From assembly GCF_000689395.1 (NCBI RefSeq), contig NZ_HG966617.1:1126753-1190752 (forward strand): 64,000 bases of DNA, written 5' to 3'. Positions 19,862 to 29,819 of this stretch are shown here, one piece after another. A program made the position numbers and the translations under genes. The notes beneath the pieces are model-generated. The model made no database searches. It saw nothing but the letters and a program-made list of their open reading frames with translations, and was not told the origin of the DNA. This stretch comes from Candidatus Phaeomarinobacter ectocarpi. Lineage in GTDB: Bacteria > Pseudomonadota > Alphaproteobacteria > CGMCC-115125. How positions within the stretch are numbered: position 1 is the stretch's first letter; every line of letters starts with the position of its first letter.

Positions 19862-20352
19862 GTTTGCTTGGAAGCATTGGGCATAGGGGCATGACATCGG
19901 GTCTTCATGTCATGGGCACTGCTCTGCTCATTGCCGGATTATCGGCCCACGCTATTGCCCAAGAGGCTGAAAGCGAGACTGTCACTGAAGAAACCGTGGC
20001 TGAAGTCGAGCGTGTGCCTGACACAGCAAACTTGATGGGTCTCAACAAGATCACGGCACGCACTCATCCAATGCGCGTGAAGCTGGATACACCACTACGA
20101 TTTGGGACATTGGGCATCGTGGTGCGTGCATGTGAGAAGGCCCGGCCGGAAGACCCACCTAAAACAATCGCTTTTCTGGAAGTGCGTGAGTACCCGGTCA
20201 ACGAAGAGATCACGACTGAGCCTGAGCCCATTTTCAGTGGGTGGATGCTGGCATCGTCCCCCGGACTGAACGCCCTGGAGCACCCGGTCTACGATGTGTG
20301 GCTGACTGACTGCACTATTTCATCCGCGGCAGCACCTGCATCAAGCGAATAG
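19858..20352 (+). CDS. DUF2155 domain-containing exported protein
   Basis: 164 residues from a GTG that overlaps the mlaD stop and has GGGGGCG in front; ATG 19891 is an alternative. There is a signal-peptide-like segment ending AHAIAQEA. The DUF2155 core has the pattern [27 protein letters not shown], a single early Cys, [30 protein letters not shown] and a second Cys, which could form a disulfide. Function is unknown. The last 64 bp overlap aat in convergent orientation. Confidence 0.88.
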   Translation: MSLLGSIGHRGMTSGLHVMGTALLIAGLSAHAIAQEAESETVTEETVAEVERVPDTANLMGLNKITARTHPMRVKLDTPLRFGTLGIVVRACEKARPEDPPKTIAFLEVREYPVNEEITTEPEPIFSGWMLASSPGLNALEHPVYDVWLTDCTISSAAAPASSE

Positions 20353-20963
20353 AAATCTGACGGTAGGGTAATCGCTTCTGCAAGTCGCCGACGATACTCG
20401 TCCCGGGGAATCTCCAACGCACCAAACTGAGCCAGGTGGTCGGTCACAAACTGAGTATCCAGCAACTTGAAACCACCTCGCCTCAGCCGTGCGACGAGGT
20501 ACGTGAGTGCAATTTTGCTGGCATCAGTTTCGCGCGAAAACATGCTCTCGCCAAAATACGCCGCACCAAGTGATACGCCGTAGAGGCCGCCGACGAGCTG
20601 CTGGCCCTTCCAGCACTCCACGGAATGGGCATAGCCGCGTTCATGTAGCTCACAATACAGATCAACAATGCGGTCATTTATCCAGGTGCCGGAGCGGCCG
20701 GGTGCCGGCAAGGCACAGGCTTCCATCACGGCCCGAAACGCAGTGTCGATGGTGACGTTGAACGGGGACTTGCGAACCGTCGATCGCAGCTTGCGAGGCA
20801 GCTTAAATCCGTCGAGTGGAATGATCCCACGCTCTTGTGGGTCAACCCAATAAAGCGACGGATCATCGCGAGATTCGCCCATCGGAAAAACGCCATAGGC
20901 GTAGGCGCGCAGCAATATATCTGCGGTTATCTCGCCGTCAGTATCCGTATCATCATCGATCAT
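20289..20963 (-). CDS. aat: Leucyl/phenylalanyl-tRNA--protein transferase
   Basis: 224 residues. It adds Leu or Phe to N-terminal Arg/Lys of proteins, marking them for ClpAP in the N-degron pathway. Motifs seen are [60 protein letters not shown] and the closing [14 protein letters not shown]. It is the last gene of the aroQ-accB-accC-aat run, 14 bp after accC. Its 3' end overlaps the DUF2155 gene on the other strand by 64 bp. Confidence 0.96.
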   Translation of the reverse strand: MIDDDTDTDGEITADILLRAYAYGVFPMGESRDDPSLYWVDPQERGIIPLDGFKLPRKLRSTVRKSPFNVTIDTAFRAVMEACALPAPGRSGTWINDRIVDLYCELHERGYAHSVECWKGQQLVGGLYGVSLGAAYFGESMFSRETDASKIALTYLVARLRRGGFKLLDTQFVTDHLAQFGALEIPRDEYRRRLAEAITLPSDFYSLDAGAAADEIVQSVSHTS

Positions 20964-20977
20964 AGGCGTTCAGAGCG

Positions 20978-22318
20978 CTATTTCAGGCCCAGGAACCGTT
21001 CCAGCCAATGGATGTCATAATTGCCGGTCTGGATGTCTTCTTCTTCAAGAAGGCGACCAAAAAGTGGAATGGTGGTGTTGACGCCACCGACCACAAATTC
21101 ACGAAGGGAGCGGCGCAGGCGCGCCAGACATTCTTCGCGATCGGACCCGTACACAATCAACTTGCCAATCATGCTGTCGTAGTAGGGCGGAATTTTGTAG
21201 CCAGAGTAAACAGCTGAATCGATGCGTACCCCGAGCCCTCCGGGCGGATGAAAATCCGTGATGGTGCCTGGCGATGGCGTGAAGGTTTCGGGATGCTCTG
21301 CATTGATACGGCATTCGATGGCGTGGCCCTTCATGACCACATCTTCCTGCGTAAAGCTGAGCGGCAATCCGGCAGCAACACGAAGTTGTTCGCGCAACAG
21401 GTCAAAGCCAGTGACCATCTCTGTTACCGGGTGTTCGACCTGAAGACGCGTGTTCATTTCGATGAAAAAGAACTCGCCATTCTCGTAGAGGAACTCAATG
21501 GTCCCGGCCCCGATATATCCCAGTCCGCGAACTGCATCGGCAACAATCTTGCCGATCTTGTCCCGCTCTTCCTGCGTGATGGCTGGAGAAGGGGACTCCT
21601 CAAGCACCTTTTGGTGACGACGCTGCAATGAGCAGTCGCGCTCACCTAGGTGAACCGCGTTTCCGTGCTTGTCGCCAAAGACCTGAATTTCGATGTGGCG
21701 TGGCTTGCCCAGATAACGCTCCATGTAGAGCGCATCATCCCCAAATGCTGCTTTGGATTCCGCTCGTGCGGTCGAAACCGCGTTATCAAGCTCACCGCGA
21801 TTGAGAGCGACCTTCATGCCGCGTCCGCCGCCGCCAGCTGCCGCCTTGATGAGGACGGGATAGCCGATGTCTTCAGCAACTTTTGCTGCCGCTGCAGCGT
21901 CTGTCAGGGCACCATCAGATCCGGGCACAACGGGAATGCCGAGCTTCTTCACAGTCTGCTTGGCGGCAATCTTGTCGCCCATCACTCGGATGTGCTCTGC
22001 CGTTGGACCAATGAACGTGATGCCGTGCTCTTCGACGATCGACACGAAATTAGCGTTCTCTGACAAAAAGCCATACCCGGGATGGATCGCATCCGCGCCG
22101 GTAATCTCAGCTGCTGAGATGATCGCTGGAATGTTCAAATAGCTTTCCGACGCTGGCGCCGGGCCGATGCACACACTCTCGTCTGCCAGGCGCACATGCA
22201 TGGCATCAGCGTCGGCGGTGGAGTGGACCGCAACCGTCGCAATGCCCAGCTCAGTGCAAGCCCGCTGAATGCGCAGGGCAATCTCGCCGCGATTGGCAAT
22301 CAGAACTTTCTTAAACAT
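20978..22318 (-). CDS. accC: Acetyl-CoA carboxylase, biotin carboxylase subunit
   Basis: 446 residues, the standard AccC length. It carboxylates the biotin of AccB with ATP and bicarbonate. The biotin carboxylase N-domain starts [17 protein letters not shown]. The ATP-grasp has the glycine loop [13 protein letters not shown], then [27 protein letters not shown] and the catalytic Arg region. It follows accB by 39 bp and leads into aat. Confidence 0.98.
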   Translation of the reverse strand: MFKKVLIANRGEIALRIQRACTELGIATVAVHSTADADAMHVRLADESVCIGPAPASESYLNIPAIISAAEITGADAIHPGYGFLSENANFVSIVEEHGITFIGPTAEHIRVMGDKIAAKQTVKKLGIPVVPGSDGALTDAAAAAKVAEDIGYPVLIKAAAGGGGRGMKVALNRGELDNAVSTARAESKAAFGDDALYMERYLGKPRHIEIQVFGDKHGNAVHLGERDCSLQRRHQKVLEESPSPAITQEERDKIGKIVADAVRGLGYIGAGTIEFLYENGEFFFIEMNTRLQVEHPVTEMVTGFDLLREQLRVAAGLPLSFTQEDVVMKGHAIECRINAEHPETFTPSPGTITDFHPPGGLGVRIDSAVYSGYKIPPYYDSMIGKLIVYGSDREECLARLRRSLREFVVGGVNTTIPLFGRLLEEEDIQTGNYDIHWLERFLGLK

Positions 22319-22357
22319 GTCAGCGTTCCCGTTCCCGCCTGTGCCTTTGCAGGCTTC

Positions 22358-22840
22358 TTATTCGATAACAATCAGAACTTCGCCGAATTCAACCGGCTGG
22401 GCATCCTGAACGAGAATCTGTTTCACCGTGCCGCTCTTGGGAGCCGGGATCGGGTTCATGGTTTTCATAGCTTCGACGATAAGAAGCGTGTCGCCCTGCG
22501 AGACCGTTGCGCCTTCCTTGACGAATGCAGCAGCGCCCGGCTCCGGCGACACGTACACCGTACCTACCATCGGCGAAGCGACGGCACCTGGATGATTGGA
22601 AAGATCAGCTGAAGCAGGAGCAGCTTCAGCCGGGGCCGAACTGGCCGCTGGAGCTGGCGCAGCAGCACCGGGTGGTGGTGCATAGGAGACCGTCCCACCT
22701 CCGGCGCCACGGGCCACGCGAATCTTGAACTCTTCGGTTTCAACTTCGATTTCGTTCAGCTCGGTCTCTTTGAGAAGGTCCGCGAGTTCACGGATCATTT
22801 CTTTATTGACCGGGCCACTGCCCGAATTTGAATCGCTCAT
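22358..22840 (-). CDS. accB: Acetyl-CoA carboxylase biotin carboxyl carrier protein
   Basis: 160 residues from ATG 22840, which has CGGAG seven bases upstream. The frame is open further upstream, but that part overlaps aroQ and looks non-coding. Layout: N-terminal helix pair, an Ala/Pro-rich mobile linker (~65-90), then the biotinyl domain with the target lysine in VEAMKTMN. The usual AMKMMN reads AMKTMN here. The product is biotinylated by BirA and works with AccC. Confidence 0.96.
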   Translation of the reverse strand: MSDSNSGSGPVNKEMIRELADLLKETELNEIEVETEEFKIRVARGAGGGTVSYAPPPGAAAPAPAASSAPAEAAPASADLSNHPGAVASPMVGTVYVSPEPGAAAFVKEGATVSQGDTLLIVEAMKTMNPIPAPKSGTVKQILVQDAQPVEFGEVLIVIE

Positions 22841-22904
22841 CAAGATCTCCGTATCGGCGAGGTGCGCGTTGCCACGCAGCTTTGAAAAGTGTGGCGCGGG
22901 TGTC

Positions 22905-23354
22905 CTAGGTGTCGGACACGCCGCAGATGTCAGCAAGTGCGTCGAGCGCCAATTCATATCCTTTGCCAGCAAGGCCACAGATCACGCCGGCAGCGACGTC
23001 TGAGATAAAGGAATGCTGGCGGAACTCTTCGCGGGAATAGGGATTCGAAAGATGGACTTCGATAACAGGTTTTTCGCACGCAAGCACGGCGTCTCTTATG
23101 GCGACCGAGGTATGGGTGTACCCGGCAGCATTGAGAACAACACCTGACGCAGCGTCACGTGCTTCCTGCAGCCAGCTCACAAGGTCGCCCTCATGGTTTG
23201 ATTGGCGAAAATCGATCTCAAGTCCAAGAGCAGCAGCCTTCGTCGCGCAGCGTTTTTTCACGTCCGCCAGCGTATCAGCGCCGTAGATCTCGGGCTCACG
23301 CTGCCCCAACATGTTGAGATTGGGGCCGTTGAGGACAAAAATCGTCGCCTTCAT
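22905..23354 (-). CDS. aroQ: Type II 3-dehydroquinate dehydratase
   Basis: 149 residues. It is a dodecameric dehydratase of the shikimate pathway (3-dehydroquinate to 3-dehydroshikimate). Motifs are the N-terminal [19 protein letters not shown] with the flexible-loop Arg/Tyr, [31 protein letters not shown] and the catalytic-His region [15 protein letters not shown]. It precedes accB and accC, a common alphaproteobacterial arrangement. Confidence 0.97.
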   Translation of the reverse strand: MKATIFVLNGPNLNMLGQREPEIYGADTLADVKKRCATKAAALGLEIDFRQSNHEGDLVSWLQEARDAASGVVLNAAGYTHTSVAIRDAVLACEKPVIEVHLSNPYSREEFRQHSFISDVAAGVICGLAGKGYELALDALADICGVSDT

Positions 23355-23604
23355 CGCTCGCGCAACCTCTTTACTTGTTGGATCGCAGCAGACCGCAGGA
23401 GCGGGTGAGCGACGGGTGGGCCAGAAAACCTACGAAATGCGGGCAATTTCAGGCAGTTAGGACGTTACTTCTTATACTTGAGAGGCGGCTCACCGCAAAG
23501 CTCTGCCTTTGAAGCAGTCAGTTGCATTGAATTGAGGCGCTATCCTGTCTGCAAGAGCTTGCGAAGCCGTTGAAAAGCAGCCCTACGCACACCATTATCC
23601 GGCC

Positions 23605-23865
23605 ATGACGTCAGATTCTACACAGTCGATAGCGGCCAACCCCGTTTCCGATACGACGGACACGGGAATTGTAACCGTGAATGGAGAAGCGCGGGATGTT
23701 GCTCCAGGCACAAGCGTTCAGGGATTGCTTTTGCTGCTTGGTCTTGAACCAACAAAAATCGCTGTGGAAAGAAATCTCGAGATCGTGCCGAAGTCGCAAT
23801 ACGAGGCCACTATTTTGTGTGATGGCGATCGCATTGAGATTGTGCAGTTTGTCGGTGGCGGATAA
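23605..23865 (+). CDS. thiS: Sulfur carrier protein ThiS
   Basis: 86 residues with about 20 more at the N-terminus than usual; the core begins GIVTVNGEARDVAPG. It is a ubiquitin-like fold ending in the Gly-Gly tail (VQFVGGG) that is adenylated and then made into a thiocarboxylate to donate sulfur for the thiazole of thiamine. thiG follows 43 bp downstream. No thiF, thiO or thiE is beside it. Confidence 0.9.
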   Translation: MTSDSTQSIAANPVSDTTDTGIVTVNGEARDVAPGTSVQGLLLLLGLEPTKIAVERNLEIVPKSQYEATILCDGDRIEIVQFVGGG

Positions 23866-23908
23866 GCCTGTGTCAGATACCAACGTCAACTGAGAGACCC
23901 AGCCGACT

Positions 23909-24733
23909 ATGTCCAACGCAACGGCATCACCAAACACTGCGGCATCCGAAACGACGTCCCCGCCGGACACCCCGCTGGTGATCGCGGGCAAGGAATACTC
24001 GTCGCGCCTGATTATCGGGACGGGCAAGTACGCGTCGTATCAGCAAAATGCCGATGCAGCAGAAGCTTCGGGCGCAGAAATCGTCACAGTCGCTATTCGG
24101 CGGGTGAACCTGACAGATCCCACACAGCCCCGGCTTGCGGATTTTGTTGATCCTGCACGCTACACCTATCTCCCCAACACGGCCGGGTGTTTTACCGGCG
24201 AAGATGCCGTGCGCACATTGCGTCTTGCACGCGAGGCAGGGGGCTGGAAGCTTGTGAAGCTGGAAGTGCTGGGGGACCAGAAAACGCTTTATCCAGACAT
24301 GCGTGAAACCCTTCGGTCAGCTGAACTGCTTATCTCAGAGGGCTTTGATGTAATGGTCTATTGCAGCGATGACCCGATCATGGCCCGTGAGCTCGAACAG
24401 ATGGGGTGCTGCGCCATCATGCCTTTGGGCGCACCCATAGGGTCCGGACTTGGCATTCAAAACCCGGTCAACATCCGCCTGATCAAGGAGCAGGCAAACG
24501 TGCCGGTGCTTGTTGATGCAGGTGTCGGAACTGCATCGGATGCCGCAGTTGCGATGGAATTGGGTTGCGATGGCGTGCTGATGAATACCGCCATTGCAGA
24601 AGCACGTGATCCCATCCGGATGGCCCGTGCGATGAAGCACGCGGTTGAGGCGGGCCGCGACGCGTACCTGGCCGGCAGAATGCCGAAGAAGCGGTATGCA
24701 GATCCAAGCTCGCCGCTTGCCGGTTTGATCTAA
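23909..24733 (+). CDS. thiG: Thiazole synthase
   Basis: 274 residues. ThiG is a TIM barrel that makes thiazole phosphate from deoxyxylulose phosphate, dehydroglycine and ThiS thiocarboxylate. The N-terminal ~30 residues are a low-complexity Thr/Ser/Pro extension before [19 protein letters not shown]. The catalytic Lys lies in [18 protein letters not shown], with phosphate-loop motifs [23 protein letters not shown] and [10 protein letters not shown]. It is convergent with the DsbA-like gene; the two stops overlap by 4 nt. Confidence 0.97.
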   Translation: MSNATASPNTAASETTSPPDTPLVIAGKEYSSRLIIGTGKYASYQQNADAAEASGAEIVTVAIRRVNLTDPTQPRLADFVDPARYTYLPNTAGCFTGEDAVRTLRLAREAGGWKLVKLEVLGDQKTLYPDMRETLRSAELLISEGFDVMVYCSDDPIMARELEQMGCCAIMPLGAPIGSGLGIQNPVNIRLIKEQANVPVLVDAGVGTASDAAVAMELGCDGVLMNTAIAEARDPIRMARAMKHAVEAGRDAYLAGRMPKKRYADPSSPLAGLI

Positions 24734-25527
24734 CCAGCTTCGGCCGCAGCGTCGCGAATGGCTTGTATGCGAGCCTCAATGACATCAAGTGGCGCCGCAC
24801 CCGGGACCAGTTCATCGCCGATGACGATGGCGGGCGTACCGCGAACGCCGATCTCGCGTGCAAGTGTTCGATTGTCGTCGATGATCCTATCGACCCGCTC
24901 ACTCTCCATGGCACTGGAGAGCTTGTCGACATCAAGGCCCTGAGCTTCAGCAACTTCCATTACCTTGTCACGGTCAAGGGTGCCTTCGACGCCAAGAAGT
25001 GCGAAGTGAAAGGCGAGATAGTTGCCTTGTGGAATGGCGGCGATGGCTGCACGTGACGCAATCGTGGAGTTGGGACCCAGGATGGGAAATTCCTTCAGAA
25101 CCAAGCGCACATCGTCATGGCGTTTGATGAGTTCAGCCATGTCATCACCGGTCTGTTTACAGTAGGGGCAGCGGTAATCGAAAAACTCCACGACGGTTAT
25201 CGCGCCGTCTGGATTGCCCGCAACAAACGAATAGCCATCACGCTCAAGTGCGTCACGATTGGCTTCTATTGCAACGCGTTGCTGAACAGCTTCTGCCTGG
25301 CTCTCATACGCATCGAGCGCTTCCATGACCTCCAGCATCAACTGCGGATTGGCAATCAGGTAATCACGAATGACGTCGCCAATTGCTTCTTTCTGGACAT
25401 CGCTAAAGACGTCCTCTGCAGCCTCTTGCGCCGATGTTGAAGTCGCCCCAACGGCAAACATCATTGCAAAAGCAGCACAGAAAGCGCGCAGGCATTGCCC
25501 AGAGGTCGTCATCCATGTGGTGGTCAT
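24730..25527 (-). CDS. DsbA-family thiol-disulfide oxidoreductase
   Basis: 265 residues from ATG 25527 (AGGA eight bases upstream). A signal-peptide-like N-terminus is followed by a short helical region ([20 protein letters not shown]) and a DsbA/thioredoxin fold with the redox motif CPYC in [16 protein letters not shown] and the cis-Pro loop [15 protein letters not shown]. The CPYC and N-terminal helix layout resembles ScsC/Com1-type periplasmic disulfide proteins. It lies just downstream of the M48 metalloprotease gene on the same strand (43-bp gap). Confidence 0.93.
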   Translation of the reverse strand: MTTTWMTTSGQCLRAFCAAFAMMFAVGATSTSAQEAAEDVFSDVQKEAIGDVIRDYLIANPQLMLEVMEALDAYESQAEAVQQRVAIEANRDALERDGYSFVAGNPDGAITVVEFFDYRCPYCKQTGDDMAELIKRHDDVRLVLKEFPILGPNSTIASRAAIAAIPQGNYLAFHFALLGVEGTLDRDKVMEVAEAQGLDVDKLSSAMESERVDRIIDDNRTLAREIGVRGTPAIVIGDELVPGAAPLDVIEARIQAIRDAAAEAG

Positions 25528-25570
25528 CTGGAATTCCTGTAACGGGGAAATTTTGGCTTGGAGCAAGTTG

Positions 25571-26947
25571 CTAAATGTCGGGGTTTTCGATCCGGGAAAT
25601 GTCATCGGCTCGCTGCCAAGCGGGACTTCCCACAGGCAGTCCCCGCTTCGCACGCGAGGCCCATTGCTTTGCATCAGGCAGTCTGCCCGACGCGACATTT
25701 TGCTCAGCTGTCGCAAGAGCTGCCATCGGCTGGTTGCCCTCATCAGCATATGCCTGAGCAAGAATGCGGAAAGCGGTGGGATAATCTCGCTCTATCTGCG
25801 TTGCCCGTTCGAGAATTTCACGCGCCTTGGTAACGTTCGCCTTGTCGCCGGTTCCCACGAGTGCCTGACCTAAGCCGACCATCAAGAGAGGTTGGTTGGG
25901 AAGCAAACGATCTGCAGCCGCATATGCTTCTGCAGCTTCCGCGGAGCGCCCGGATTCAAACAGAGCCTGGCCTTTGAACTCCTGGAAGTAGGCGTTGTCT
26001 GGATAGTCGGCAATCAGTGCATCAATCTCAGCAATTGCGCGGTCCGTGTTTGGAATTTTGTAGTGAGCAATGGCGCGGGCATATCGTGCGGGGGCACTTT
26101 GGTCACTTTCAGGGTAGCGGCGGAACGTGACCTGCGGACGGTCAATGAAGCCGTGCAGTTTGGCCTTCACCATATCCAGCATGCGCTGCCACTCTTCAGG
26201 GTCTTTGACATCCCGGAATGGCGACTTGTCGACACGGTTTTGCAGCGCTGCGATGCGTTCGCGTGACAGGGGGTGTGTGCGGACATAGGGATCCTGAGAA
26301 CGCTCCGAGAGCGCTTCTTGATCCGCAAGCTTGTCGAAGAAGCTCACCAGCCCTTCGCCGCTCTGGCCAGTGCGTTCCAGAAAATCGAGGGCGGCCTGGT
26401 CAGCAGAGGCCTCCTGAGTTCGTGTGTAAGCCAGAAAGCCGCGCTGGGCCACGGTCTGGCCACCGGTAATGAGCGCAAGTCCTACATCTCCGGCACCGGC
26501 AACGATCGCCCCGATGCCAAGCAGATATCCGACGATGGCCGGCGCCGCAGCGTTCTCGAAAGCCTCACGCCGGCCACTGAGATGCCCGCCGGTTATGTGG
26601 CCGGTTTCATGAGCCATAACGCCCAGCACTTCATTTGGTGTTTCGGCTTGTTGAAGCGTCCCGGTGTGCATGAAGACGTTTTGTCCGCCGGTCACAAACG
26701 CGTTGATCGAGGACGCATTGATCAAATAGGTGTTCACAGCTCGCGGGTTGAGGCCGGCTGATATGAAAATGGGTTCTGAAATGACCCGGATGAACCGCTC
26801 TGTTTCAGCATCGCGAATCAGAGATATCGCAAATGCCTGCTGAGTCGGCAGAACAAGGGCCAACATCACGCAAATTGACTGAAGGAAGAGCTTTCCTGTC
26901 AGTGCGCGCTTGGGTGTCAGGTTCTGTGAGCGTGTTGCTGTTGACAT
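25571..26947 (-). CDS. M48-family metalloprotease with TPR tail (BepA-like)
   Basis: 458 residues from ATG 26947. A signal-peptide-like segment is followed by a peptidase M48 domain whose zinc motif is HETGH in LGVMAHETGHITGGH. The second half holds tetratricopeptide-like repeats (AEAYAAADRLLPNQPLLMVGLGQAL and following). E. coli BepA of the same layout clears misfolded LptD and BAM substrates in the periplasm; a matching role here is inference. The paired DsbA-like protein could act on the same outer-membrane substrates. Confidence 0.93.
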   Translation of the reverse strand: MSTATRSQNLTPKRALTGKLFLQSICVMLALVLPTQQAFAISLIRDAETERFIRVISEPIFISAGLNPRAVNTYLINASSINAFVTGGQNVFMHTGTLQQAETPNEVLGVMAHETGHITGGHLSGRREAFENAAAPAIVGYLLGIGAIVAGAGDVGLALITGGQTVAQRGFLAYTRTQEASADQAALDFLERTGQSGEGLVSFFDKLADQEALSERSQDPYVRTHPLSRERIAALQNRVDKSPFRDVKDPEEWQRMLDMVKAKLHGFIDRPQVTFRRYPESDQSAPARYARAIAHYKIPNTDRAIAEIDALIADYPDNAYFQEFKGQALFESGRSAEAAEAYAAADRLLPNQPLLMVGLGQALVGTGDKANVTKAREILERATQIERDYPTAFRILAQAYADEGNQPMAALATAEQNVASGRLPDAKQWASRAKRGLPVGSPAWQRADDISRIENPDI

Positions 26948-27155
26948 ATATTTCCGCTTGGCCCCTCTGTTCAGCGTGAACAAATCCGCTACAAAGCTCT
27001 TATTCGCAGTTGAGAACACCGCTGTGAACAAGAGCAAAGGTTAAACTCGCCCTTGGTTAAGTCGCGGCAGGGCCGGTTGCCTGCTTGCATCTCACGGTAG
27101 GCAGGGCGAAATTGCCCGTCAATCTAACGAAAGCGAACCTCGCGTGGAGTTGAAC

Positions 27156-28628
27156 GTGATTCCAGAAATAATCCGTTGGCATGGCCGTAAAAAGGCAGTT
27201 GGTGCTCAATTCAGGCGTTCCGCAGCCCTTCTGACCAAGGTCATCATGGCTGGGAGCATTCTGGCAGCCTGTTCATCTGGTGGTGAAGAAGGCGGCCTGG
27301 CAACGGCGGAGTTCAAGGGAAGTGCCCAGAACAACACCGGGCTACAGCTCCTCGATGGGCCGGACAACTCCGTTTTCGTGGGTGCAATCGCCTCCGACGA
27401 GCCCCGCGCGTCGCTTGCGGCCCGCACCGTACTTGAAAACGGCGGCACAGCCGTTGATGCCATTACGGCGCTCTATTTCAATCTCGCAGTTACCATGCCT
27501 CACGAAGCAGGGCTGGGCGGCGGCGGGATCTGTCTTGTTCATGACCCTGAAGCGCGCGAAGTCACCAGTTACAACTTCCTGCCGCGTCGTTCTCGCGCAG
27601 GCGGTCCGGTAGCTGTTCCAGGCAATGTCCGCGGCTTTGCGTTGATGCATGCTGTTCATGGGACATCACCCTGGTCCAGCCTCGTTGCCCCGGCAGAGGT
27701 GTTGGCAGCCAAAGGACATGAAGTTTCCCGGGCGCTGGCCAATGAGATTGGTCCCCTCGCACCCGCTATTCGTTCGCTTCCACAATTGGCCGAAGTTTAC
27801 CTTGGTCCCAATGGACGTGGGCTTCAGCAAGGCGATGTGCTGGTGCAAAAAGGTCTTGCCGCAGCGCTGGGGCGTGCACGCGCGAGTGGTCCAAGCGGCA
27901 TCTACAGTGGTGAAATAGCAACCGCCTTTGCACAGGAAGCAACGCGTCTTGGCAGTGCCATCACGCTTGAGGAGTTGCGCGCATACCGTCCATCAACACA
28001 GCCTGCGCAGATCTTCAAAATCGGAGATCAGACCCTTTCTATCCCGGCCGCAGACACTGGCGCAGGCACCTATATGGCATCAATCTGGCCAGCCGCGCAG
28101 AGCCTGAATGGGGCGGACCTGATGCGTGCCGCTCAATCTGAGCTGGCGCGGGCAGGGGCTGAGACGAACTTGCCTGGTTCATTTGGATCGACCGGATTTG
28201 TTGTCGCGACCGCCGGTGGCGATGCTGCGGCATGTGCCGTTACAATGAATGGTCCATTTGGAACAGGGCGGATGGTCCCCGGCACCGGGATTATTCCTGC
28301 ACGTGCGCCTGACGCCCCCGGCTTCGGCCTTGCCGGAGCATTTCTCGCACCGGCGCTTGTTACCAATGATTTCAATGGCACCTTCTTCTTTGCAGGGTCT
28401 TCAGCCGGCGGTCCGCAGGCCTCCGCCTCTGTGCTGGAAGCGGCAAATGCCCTTGTAAGCACCTCAACCACCCTTGAAGCCGTGCATCGGTCATCGGTGA
28501 GCAACGCGCAAAGTCTGCTGAATGTGGTCGCGTGTCCCGGCGGTGCGCCTCGGGAGGGTGCAAGCTGCGTATTTGGCGCGGACCCGAAGGGTGCAGGGCT
28601 TGGTGTTCTTGGTTTCCCGCCGCTTTAG
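27156..28628 (+). CDS. Gamma-glutamyltransferase-like lipoprotein, altered active site
   Basis: 490 residues from GTG 27156 (GGAG six bases upstream); the frame also allows GTG 27144. The lipobox LAAC in MAGSILAACSSGG suggests an outer-membrane lipoprotein. The Ntn-hydrolase family of gamma-glutamyltransferase is recognised from ENGGTAVDAITALYFNLAV, AGLGGGGICLVHD and the later GPFGTGRMV. At the processing site the usual TTHYS is STGFV, so the nucleophile Thr is Ser (349 from GTG 27144), while the active-site Asn 20 residues later is kept (369). The Ser pair of the oxyanion region reads AFLAP. The enzyme may not self-process or may have another activity. Confidence 0.8.
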   Translation: MIPEIIRWHGRKKAVGAQFRRSAALLTKVIMAGSILAACSSGGEEGGLATAEFKGSAQNNTGLQLLDGPDNSVFVGAIASDEPRASLAARTVLENGGTAVDAITALYFNLAVTMPHEAGLGGGGICLVHDPEAREVTSYNFLPRRSRAGGPVAVPGNVRGFALMHAVHGTSPWSSLVAPAEVLAAKGHEVSRALANEIGPLAPAIRSLPQLAEVYLGPNGRGLQQGDVLVQKGLAAALGRARASGPSGIYSGEIATAFAQEATRLGSAITLEELRAYRPSTQPAQIFKIGDQTLSIPAADTGAGTYMASIWPAAQSLNGADLMRAAQSELARAGAETNLPGSFGSTGFVVATAGGDAAACAVTMNGPFGTGRMVPGTGIIPARAPDAPGFGLAGAFLAPALVTNDFNGTFFFAGSSAGGPQASASVLEAANALVSTSTTLEAVHRSSVSNAQSLLNVVACPGGAPREGASCVFGADPKGAGLGVLGFPPL

Positions 28629-28637
28629 CCGCATCAC

Positions 28638-29792
28638 ATGACGCTTTCAAATCGCGGTCAGGTCGACCCGTTCATTGTGATGGACGTAATGCGCGCTGCA
28701 AACCAGCGCGAGGCTGATGGCCATGATGTGGTCCATATGGAAGTTGGCCAGCCTGGAACGCCGGCGCCACAGCTGGCATTGAACGCGGCATCTCGGGCAC
28801 TGCATGCTCACAGGTTGGGCTATGCCGAGGCGCTGGGCTTGCCGGCGTTGCGCGCGCGCATCGCGCGTCACTATGAAGAAGCCTACGGCACAACCGTTTC
28901 TGCTGATCAGGTTATCGTGACGTCTGGAAGCTCAGGTGGGTTCCAGCTGGCATTTCTTGCAGCCTTTGATGCCGGTGCCAGAATTGCTCTGGCAATGCCC
29001 GCTTATCCTGCCTATCGTAACATCATCAAGGCAATGGATCTGGAAATGGTGCCGGTCCGAACCGGCGCAGGCTCTGGCTACCAGATGACGGCAGAGGCTC
29101 TCGATGAGGCTGCACGTACAACACGGCTAGACGGCGTCTTGATAGCAAGCCCTGCAAATCCTACAGGGGCGATGATCGAGCCAGGCGAGCTTGCAGCCAT
29201 AGGAAAAGTGGCGCGCCAGCATGGCCTCACGCTTATCAGTGATGAAATCTATCATCGCCTGACCTACGGGACCGTGCCGGAAGCAACAGCGCTTGCGTCC
29301 AACCCTGATGCCATCGTCATCAACAGCTTCTCAAAATACTATTCCATGACCGGGTGGCGCATCGGCTGGATGATTGCACCGCACGAAATGGTTCGACCGA
29401 TTGAGAGGCTGGCTCAAAACCTCTTCATCTCGGTGCCAACTCTTAGCCAGATCGCGGCTGTCGAGGCGTTTGAGGCAACACAAGAATTGGAATCCAATTT
29501 TGCGGTCTACCGGGCCAACCGGGACGTCCTGATGAAGGGCTTGCCGACTGCGGGCTTCACAAATCTGGCACCATCAGATGGTGCGTTTTACATCTATGCT
29601 GATGTGAGCGATCTGACCCGGGACAGTGAAGAACTGTGTCGTCGCATTCTTGAAGAAGCCGACATTGCTGTCACTCCGGGTACAGACTTTGATCCAGAAG
29701 CAGGCAAGACGACCCTGCGTTTTTCATTCGCAGGGCCGACGAGCCATATGATTGAAGCCGTCAAACGGCTCAAAGCCATGAAGCTGAGCTGA
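28638..29792 (+). CDS. PLP-dependent class I/II aminotransferase
   Basis: 384 residues, 9 bp after the gamma-glutamyltransferase-like gene. Fold-type I aminotransferase: MEVGQPGTPAPQ at the N-terminus, SGGFQLAFLA near 95, the pyridine-ring motif ANPTGAMIEP, SDEIYHRLTYG, and the PLP-binding lysine in INSFSKYYSMTGWRIGW. The C-terminal Arg that binds substrate carboxylate is in TTLRFSFAG. The specific amino acid is not evident. It is convergent with rne with a 27-bp gap. Confidence 0.94.
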   Translation: MTLSNRGQVDPFIVMDVMRAANQREADGHDVVHMEVGQPGTPAPQLALNAASRALHAHRLGYAEALGLPALRARIARHYEEAYGTTVSADQVIVTSGSSGGFQLAFLAAFDAGARIALAMPAYPAYRNIIKAMDLEMVPVRTGAGSGYQMTAEALDEAARTTRLDGVLIASPANPTGAMIEPGELAAIGKVARQHGLTLISDEIYHRLTYGTVPEATALASNPDAIVINSFSKYYSMTGWRIGWMIAPHEMVRPIERLAQNLFISVPTLSQIAAVEAFEATQELESNFAVYRANRDVLMKGLPTAGFTNLAPSDGAFYIYADVSDLTRDSEELCRRILEEADIAVTPGTDFDPEAGKTTLRFSFAGPTSHMIEAVKRLKAMKLS

Positions 29793-29819
29793 GTAAGCAA
29801 AGCTCCTGAGACGTCTGAG

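Noticed and set aside
23355-23604. TPP riboswitch before thiS
   Set aside because: No CUGAGA-type or UGAACCUGA-type motif pairs; only a loose CTTGAGAGG. A covariance-model search would be decisive.
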